In this document: positions 5,164-7,848 of the stretch, piece after piece
Layout: each line of letters begins with the position of its first letter
Numbering within the stretch: the first letter of the stretch is position 1
Source of the DNA: an uncultured Fibrobacter sp.
GTDB lineage: Bacteria; Fibrobacterota; Fibrobacteria; Fibrobacterales; Fibrobacteraceae
Length of the DNA: 7,848 bases
Direction: 5' to 3'
NCBI RefSeq assembly: GCF_937877005.1
Contig: NZ_CALEFV010000134.1
Span: forward strand, 1-7,848
Notes under the pieces: model-generated
What the model was told of the DNA's origin: nothing
The model's database searches: none
The model's input: only the letters and a program-made list of their open reading frames with translations
Position numbers and translations under genes: made by a program

Positions 5164-5712
5164 ATGATTTATGACTACAAGATTACCACGGGCAAGGGCG
5201 AGACGCTTAATTTGTCCGATTTCAAGGGCAAGGTGATTCTGGTGGTAAATACCGCCACGGGCTGCGGATTCACGCCGCAATATGCTCCGATTGAACAGAT
5301 GTACAAGGATTACCATGGACAAGGGCTTGAAATCCTGGACATTCCCTGCAACCAGTTCGGCGGCCAGGCTCCTGGAACGGACGATGAAATTCACGATTTC
5401 TGCACGGTGCACTATAACACCACCTTTCCCCAGATGAAAAAGGCCGATGTAAACGGCGAAAACGAACTGCCGCTTTACACCTACCTCAAGTCGCAGAAGG
5501 GGTTCGAAGGGTTCGGTGAGCACAAGTACAAGGAACTTCTAGAAAAGAAGTTCGCCGCCGTGGACCCCGACTGGGCCAAGAAGCCGGATATCAAGTGGAA
5601 TTTCACCAAGTTCGTCATCGACAGAAAAGGAAACGTGGTGGCAAGGTTTGAACCCACTGCCGACATGAAGGACGTAGAAAGATGCGTCCAGAAGCTCCTT
5701 CAAGAAAAATAA
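5164..5712 (+). CDS. Glutathione-peroxidase-family thiol peroxidase (Cys type)
   Basis: The protein has 182 residues, the full family length, without a signal peptide. The active-site block NTATGCGFTPQY puts the peroxidatic cysteine at Cys34 (Cys, not selenocysteine). The tetrad is completed by Gln68 (GGQ), Trp145 and Asn146 (KWNFTKF). Cys62 (IPCNQFGG) and Cys80 (DFCTVHYNTTFP) are present; Cys80 matches the resolving cysteine of yeast and plant enzymes, so it is probably a thioredoxin-dependent peroxidase rather than glutathione-dependent. An upstream in-frame ATG at 5119 exists, but it lies inside the winged-helix gene and lacks a site. ATG 5164 follows AAGGG (5151-5155) by 8 bases. It is the last gene of the operon, 23 bases after the winged-helix gene, and reduces H2O2 or organic peroxides. 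Confidence 0.94.
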   Translation: MIYDYKITTGKGETLNLSDFKGKVILVVNTATGCGFTPQYAPIEQMYKDYHGQGLEILDIPCNQFGGQAPGTDDEIHDFCTVHYNTTFPQMKKADVNGENELPLYTYLKSQKGFEGFGEHKYKELLEKKFAAVDPDWAKKPDIKWNFTKFVIDRKGNVVARFEPTADMKDVERCVQKLLQEK

Positions 5713-5720
5713 AAACGAAT

Positions 5721-5756
5721 AGTCCATGCGCCCTGCGAGTCGTCTGGACTTTTTTT
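5721..5756 (+). terminator. Intrinsic terminator of the redox operon
   Basis: AGTCCA (5721-5726) pairs with TGGACT (5745-5750) around an 18-base loop and is followed directly by six T (5751-5756). An A-rich stretch precedes it. It sits 9 bases after the peroxidase stop codon. The large loop makes the stem modest in strength, but the position and T-tract are convincing. Confidence 0.7.
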
Positions 5757-5778
5757 GAAACAACGCTTGCGAATTTAT

Positions 5779-6255
5779 ATGAACACAGACCGCATACTGC
5801 CTGTTAATCGTGAACACCTGCTGTTGATGCAGGTCCTGTGCTGGCTTGCGCCCGGAATCAAAATCCTGGTCACCGGTATAAAGGCCCTGCTGCAGGTGGG
5901 AACAGAAAATCCCGAAAGAATATGGTGGCTTGCGCTGATTGCGCTTGCGGTGGCGGCTGCCTTTTCGGCGATGTTCCATAAATTTATCATCCGTTACACA
6001 AAACGCATCCTCGGTTTTACGGAACGCAAGAAATCGCTGTTTGCCTTTTTCGACCTCCGGGGCTATATCCTCATCTTTTTTATGATGGGGCTTGGAATTT
6101 CCCTCAAGCTTATCCCCGGAATCCCCTCGGAATTCTTTGCGGGCTTCTATCCCGGCCTCGGAGCCGCCCTTTCTATCGCCGGAATCCGGTATTTGGCCAG
6201 CTGGTGGAAAGCCTTGAAGGCGGAAGCACACAAGTGCGACGGAAAGCATCTGTAG
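5779..6255 (+). CDS. Four-helix integral membrane protein of unknown function
   Basis: The protein has 158 residues from ATG 5779. A longer in-frame start (TTG 5755) lies within the T-tract of the preceding terminator and is unlikely. Four hydrophobic segments are visible at about 14-38, 48-70, 95-113 and 117-140, separated by a basic loop (RYTKRILGFTERKKS, about 72-86) that should face the cytoplasm. The C-terminal tail is basic/polar (KALKAEAHKCDGKHL). No catalytic or transport motif is evident and I do not recognise the family. It follows the redox operon but sits behind a terminator, so it probably has its own weak promoter or relies on read-through; no good ribosome-binding site is visible. 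Confidence 0.8.
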   Translation: MNTDRILPVNREHLLLMQVLCWLAPGIKILVTGIKALLQVGTENPERIWWLALIALAVAAAFSAMFHKFIIRYTKRILGFTERKKSLFAFFDLRGYILIFFMMGLGISLKLIPGIPSEFFAGFYPGLGAALSIAGIRYLASWWKALKAEAHKCDGKHL

Positions 6256-6276
6256 TTGACTAGACGCAGATGATTT
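6247..6276 (+). terminator. Weak terminator candidate after the membrane-protein gene
   Basis: CATCTG (6247-6252, overlapping the stop region) pairs with CAGATG (6267-6272), with a small inner TAGT/ACTA pairing in the loop, followed by ATTTAATAAAA. The T-run is poor. Together with the convergent RhuM gene end at 6300 it marks a 44-base convergent junction (6256-6299). Confidence 0.35.
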
Positions 6277-6299
6277 AATAAAAATCGAAATAGTGGTCT

Positions 6300-7319
6300 T
6301 CAATCGCCCTCTCGCAGCAGCCTCTCGAACAATGGGCGATACCCCGCGATATCTTCCAACTGCATGATGGTTGTGATCTTGTTGCCCGCGTCTTTGGAAG
6401 AAGCCCCGCAGTGGAAAAGTTTCTCGCTGTCGGTCCCGAAATCCAGATAGATGTACCTGTCGTGAAACACGTTTCCCGTGGCACGAACATCGCTAAGTTC
6501 AACATCCGGGCGGGTGGCCCTGAAGTCCGCCAGCATGCTCTCGGTCAGGCGGGTGCGCCCGTGCTGCTCGCTGAAAATCCTAACCGAAACGCCCTTCGCC
6601 ACGCACCGCAGCAAGTCGAGAGTCTTTACATCCAGGTAGTCGTCCACAATCAGCACCGACTTCTTCGCCATGCCGTAAATTTGCGTGTAGGCGACATCGG
6701 CCTCCAGCCGCTGCCCGTTCAGAATCAAGAAGTGCTTGAAAGTGCTCGGGTCGATGAAATTTTTCATGACCTTCTGAACGTCGTTGGACAATTGCTCAAT
6801 TCTCCGATTTTGGGCAGAGTGGGCTGTGTTGACGAAAAAATCTACGCGCTGTTCGACTGCTGTAAGTCGGGTATTGACGTTTTCAAACATTTTTTGTTGA
6901 GTCTGGGGTGCCAGCATTCGTTGATTTACAGCGTAGCCCTTGAGCATGTACTCTTTCAAAATGTTCAAAGCCCATTGGCGAAAGCGTGTGCCCTGGATTG
7001 ATTTTATGCGGTAACCTACAGAAATGATGACATCCAGATTGAACCATTTAGTCTTATAGCATTTTCCGTCAGAGGCAGTTGTCAAGTATTCCTTGACAAC
7101 TGAATTTCTGTCAAGTTCCCCCTCTTTATAGATATTGGCTATATGCAGGCTGATATTCTGCTTTGTGGCATGGAAAAGCTCGGCCATTTGCGCTTGAGTA
7201 AGCCAAACACTCTCGTTCTCGACACGGACCTCGATGTGGAATTCACCACCCTCCGGCTGGTAAACGACTATCTCGTTTTTGTCGGCCCCGGCCGCACTGG
7301 CCGCAACATCTTTCTTCAT
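6300..7319 (-). CDS. rhuM: RhuM-family protein with C-terminal phospholipase-D-like region
   Basis: The protein has 339 residues. Residues 15-135 match the RhuM ('virulence protein RhuM') family: IVVYQPEGGEFHIEVRVENE, then the HTH-like WLTQAQMAELFHATKQNIS, EGELDRNSVVKEY and YKTKWFNLDVIISVGYRIKS. Residues about 138-186 are likely a coiled coil. Residues about 190-339 look like a phosphodiesterase/PLD-type domain: KKSVLIVDDYLDVKTLDLL, then H286-D-R288-x4-D293 (an HxKx4D-type motif with Arg for Lys) and GASSKDAGNK (305-314). RhuM genes commonly lie in type I restriction-modification loci, and here hsdR is divergent next door. The start ATG 7319 is fixed by a strong AGGAG ribosome-binding site; earlier ATGs (7406, 7337) lack one. 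The function is unproven: DNA binding linked to restriction or defence, with possible nuclease activity. Confidence 0.87.
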   Translation of the reverse strand: MKKDVAASAAGADKNEIVVYQPEGGEFHIEVRVENESVWLTQAQMAELFHATKQNISLHIANIYKEGELDRNSVVKEYLTTASDGKCYKTKWFNLDVIISVGYRIKSIQGTRFRQWALNILKEYMLKGYAVNQRMLAPQTQQKMFENVNTRLTAVEQRVDFFVNTAHSAQNRRIEQLSNDVQKVMKNFIDPSTFKHFLILNGQRLEADVAYTQIYGMAKKSVLIVDDYLDVKTLDLLRCVAKGVSVRIFSEQHGRTRLTESMLADFRATRPDVELSDVRATGNVFHDRYIYLDFGTDSEKLFHCGASSKDAGNKITTIMQLEDIAGYRPLFERLLREGD

Positions 7320-7377
7320 CGTCAACTCCTCTGGCATACAAGCGGAAAAACGCCAAAGACTATACACTTGTGCACTA

Positions 7378-7406
7378 AATATAGGTTCAAAAATCCAGTT
7401 TGTCAA
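7378..7406 (-). promoter_or_regulatory. Near-consensus promoter of the RhuM gene
   Basis: On the minus strand TTGACA (7406-7401) and TATATT (7383-7378) are 17 bases apart, almost a perfect sigma-70 promoter. Transcription would start near 7371, leaving a leader of about 50 bases. A GTGCAC palindrome lies at the start site (7370-7375) and could be an operator. Such a strong promoter suggests the gene is either highly expressed or repressed. Confidence 0.7.
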
Positions 7407-7441
7407 TAGCCCCGCACGATTTTTCTGAAAATTATTTTGGT

Positions 7442-7544
7442 GGGGGAAGTCTCCCCCTCACTTTCCTTCGCCAACCACAGGTCCCAAGGTCCCTGAGCTT
7501 GCCGAAGGGCCGCTACCCTCTCTCCTAGTGGGCTCCGCCCCCTA
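7442..7544. repeat. Cluster of small GC-rich hairpins in the rhuM-hsdR intergenic region
   Basis: Three inverted repeats lie in a row: GGGGGA-AGTC-TCCCCC (7442-7457); GGtCCCT ... AGGGCC (7488-7511) around the core GAGCTTGCCGA; and TAGtGGGC-TCC-GCCCcCTA (7526-7544). The middle one contains CCCTGAGCTTGCCGAAGGG, a type of sequence met in intergenic repeats of many bacteria (recalled, not searched). The cluster looks like a REP/BIME-type composite. It is within the 318-base non-coding stretch 7320-7637, which otherwise holds only the two divergent promoters. Confidence 0.55.
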
Positions 7545-7614
7545 AAACCCCCGTTTTCTTCTGAAAATCCCCTTTTTATCTCAAATCAGCATATTCCGCA
7601 CTCCATTTTTGATA

Positions 7615-7620
7615 TATATT
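7615..7620 (+). promoter_or_regulatory. Probable -10 box of hsdR
   Basis: TATATT (7615-7620) lies 17 bases before the hsdR start codon, in the same form and placement as the other promoters proposed in the window. No good -35 is visible at 15-18 bases upstream, so the promoter may be weak or activator-dependent. Confidence 0.4.
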
Positions 7621-7637
7621 TGCAAACAAGGTTTCCC

Positions 7638-7848
7638 ATGGAAGTGAATAAGAAAGACCTCTCCGAACGCGACATTGTCAGCAAGTTCATTTTGCCCAGC
7701 ATTATCAATGCTGGGTGGAGTCTTGATACGCAAATTCGTGAAGAGGTGTCTTTTACTGATGGTCGAATTTTTGTTAAAGGGAAAAAGACTGTTCGCGGCG
7801 AACGAAAGCGCGCTGACATCGTACTTAAAAGAGGAATACTCAAAAATC
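7638..7848 (+). CDS. hsdR: Type I restriction enzyme R subunit, N-terminal fragment
   Basis: The frame opens at ATG 7638 behind AAGG (7628-7631) and runs off the right edge after 70 codons. The sequence NKKDLSERDIVSKFILPSII ... AGWSLDTQIREEVSFTDGRI ... RGERKRADIVL is the characteristic N-terminus of EcoEI-type HsdR proteins, which fuse an endonuclease domain to a DEAD-box DNA translocase. Asp60 in KRADIVL would be the first acidic residue of the PD-(D/E)xK nuclease site; the ExK and helicase parts lie outside the window. The complete protein usually has about 750-1000 residues and works with HsdM and HsdS, expected further right. The divergent RhuM gene is a typical companion. Confidence 0.92.
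   Translation, partial: MEVNKKDLSERDIVSKFILPSIINAGWSLDTQIREEVSFTDGRIFVKGKKTVRGERKRADIVLKRGILKN

Noticed and set aside
5539..6303. Minus-strand open frame across the peroxidase end, terminator and membrane-protein gene
   Set aside because: Its translation is low-complexity and unlike any family, and it crosses a plausible terminator and two better-supported genes.
7320..7406. N-terminal extension of the RhuM protein to ATG 7406
   Set aside because: The extension overlaps the -35/-10 promoter boxes, and a strong AGGAG site lies just before ATG 7319.

Overview
The window looks like a piece of chromosome from an anaerobic, mid-GC bacterium. The best guess is a Fibrobacter-like organism, based on -10 boxes of the form TATATT close to start codons, protein style and an anaerobe-type redox gene set. 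No rRNA or housekeeping marker is present, so the taxon is an inference. It holds a coherent redox/oxidative-stress operon in the middle, flanked by accessory, defence-type genes at both ends.

Left end (1-1295): the 3' end of an unrecognised gene, then a class II Fic-domain protein with a C-terminal winged helix. Its promoter is threaded through four copies of a TGGCGGTATAAATTG-type direct repeat, which suggests autoregulation. Next, in convergent orientation with only 3 bp between stop codons, is a small stand-alone TSCPD-domain protein (1299-1544, minus).

Centre (1605-5756): a TetR-family regulator is followed by a strong promoter (TTGACT-N16-TATATT). A 24-bp palindrome (TTTACAC-N10-GTGTAAA) abuts its -35 box and a second palindrome lies in its spacer. 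Downstream are six closely spaced co-directional genes: a metallo-beta-lactamase/rubredoxin fusion, an iron-sulfur-flavoprotein-like reductase, a flavin reductase (flavoredoxin type), a bacterioferritin homologue that has lost several ferroxidase ligands, a 58-aa winged-helix protein and a Cys-type glutathione-peroxidase-family enzyme. The run ends at a hairpin/T-tract terminator. The likely theme is rubredoxin- and flavin-based electron flow to peroxide, oxygen or another electrophile under TetR control. The substrate cannot be read from sequence.

Right end (5779-7848): a four-helix membrane protein of unknown function, then (minus strand) a RhuM-family protein with a C-terminal phospholipase-D-like region and a near-consensus promoter. 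A 318-bp divergent intergenic region rich in small GC hairpins follows. The last gene is the start of a type I restriction subunit hsdR, which runs off the window. This edge is probably the start of a type I restriction-modification island.
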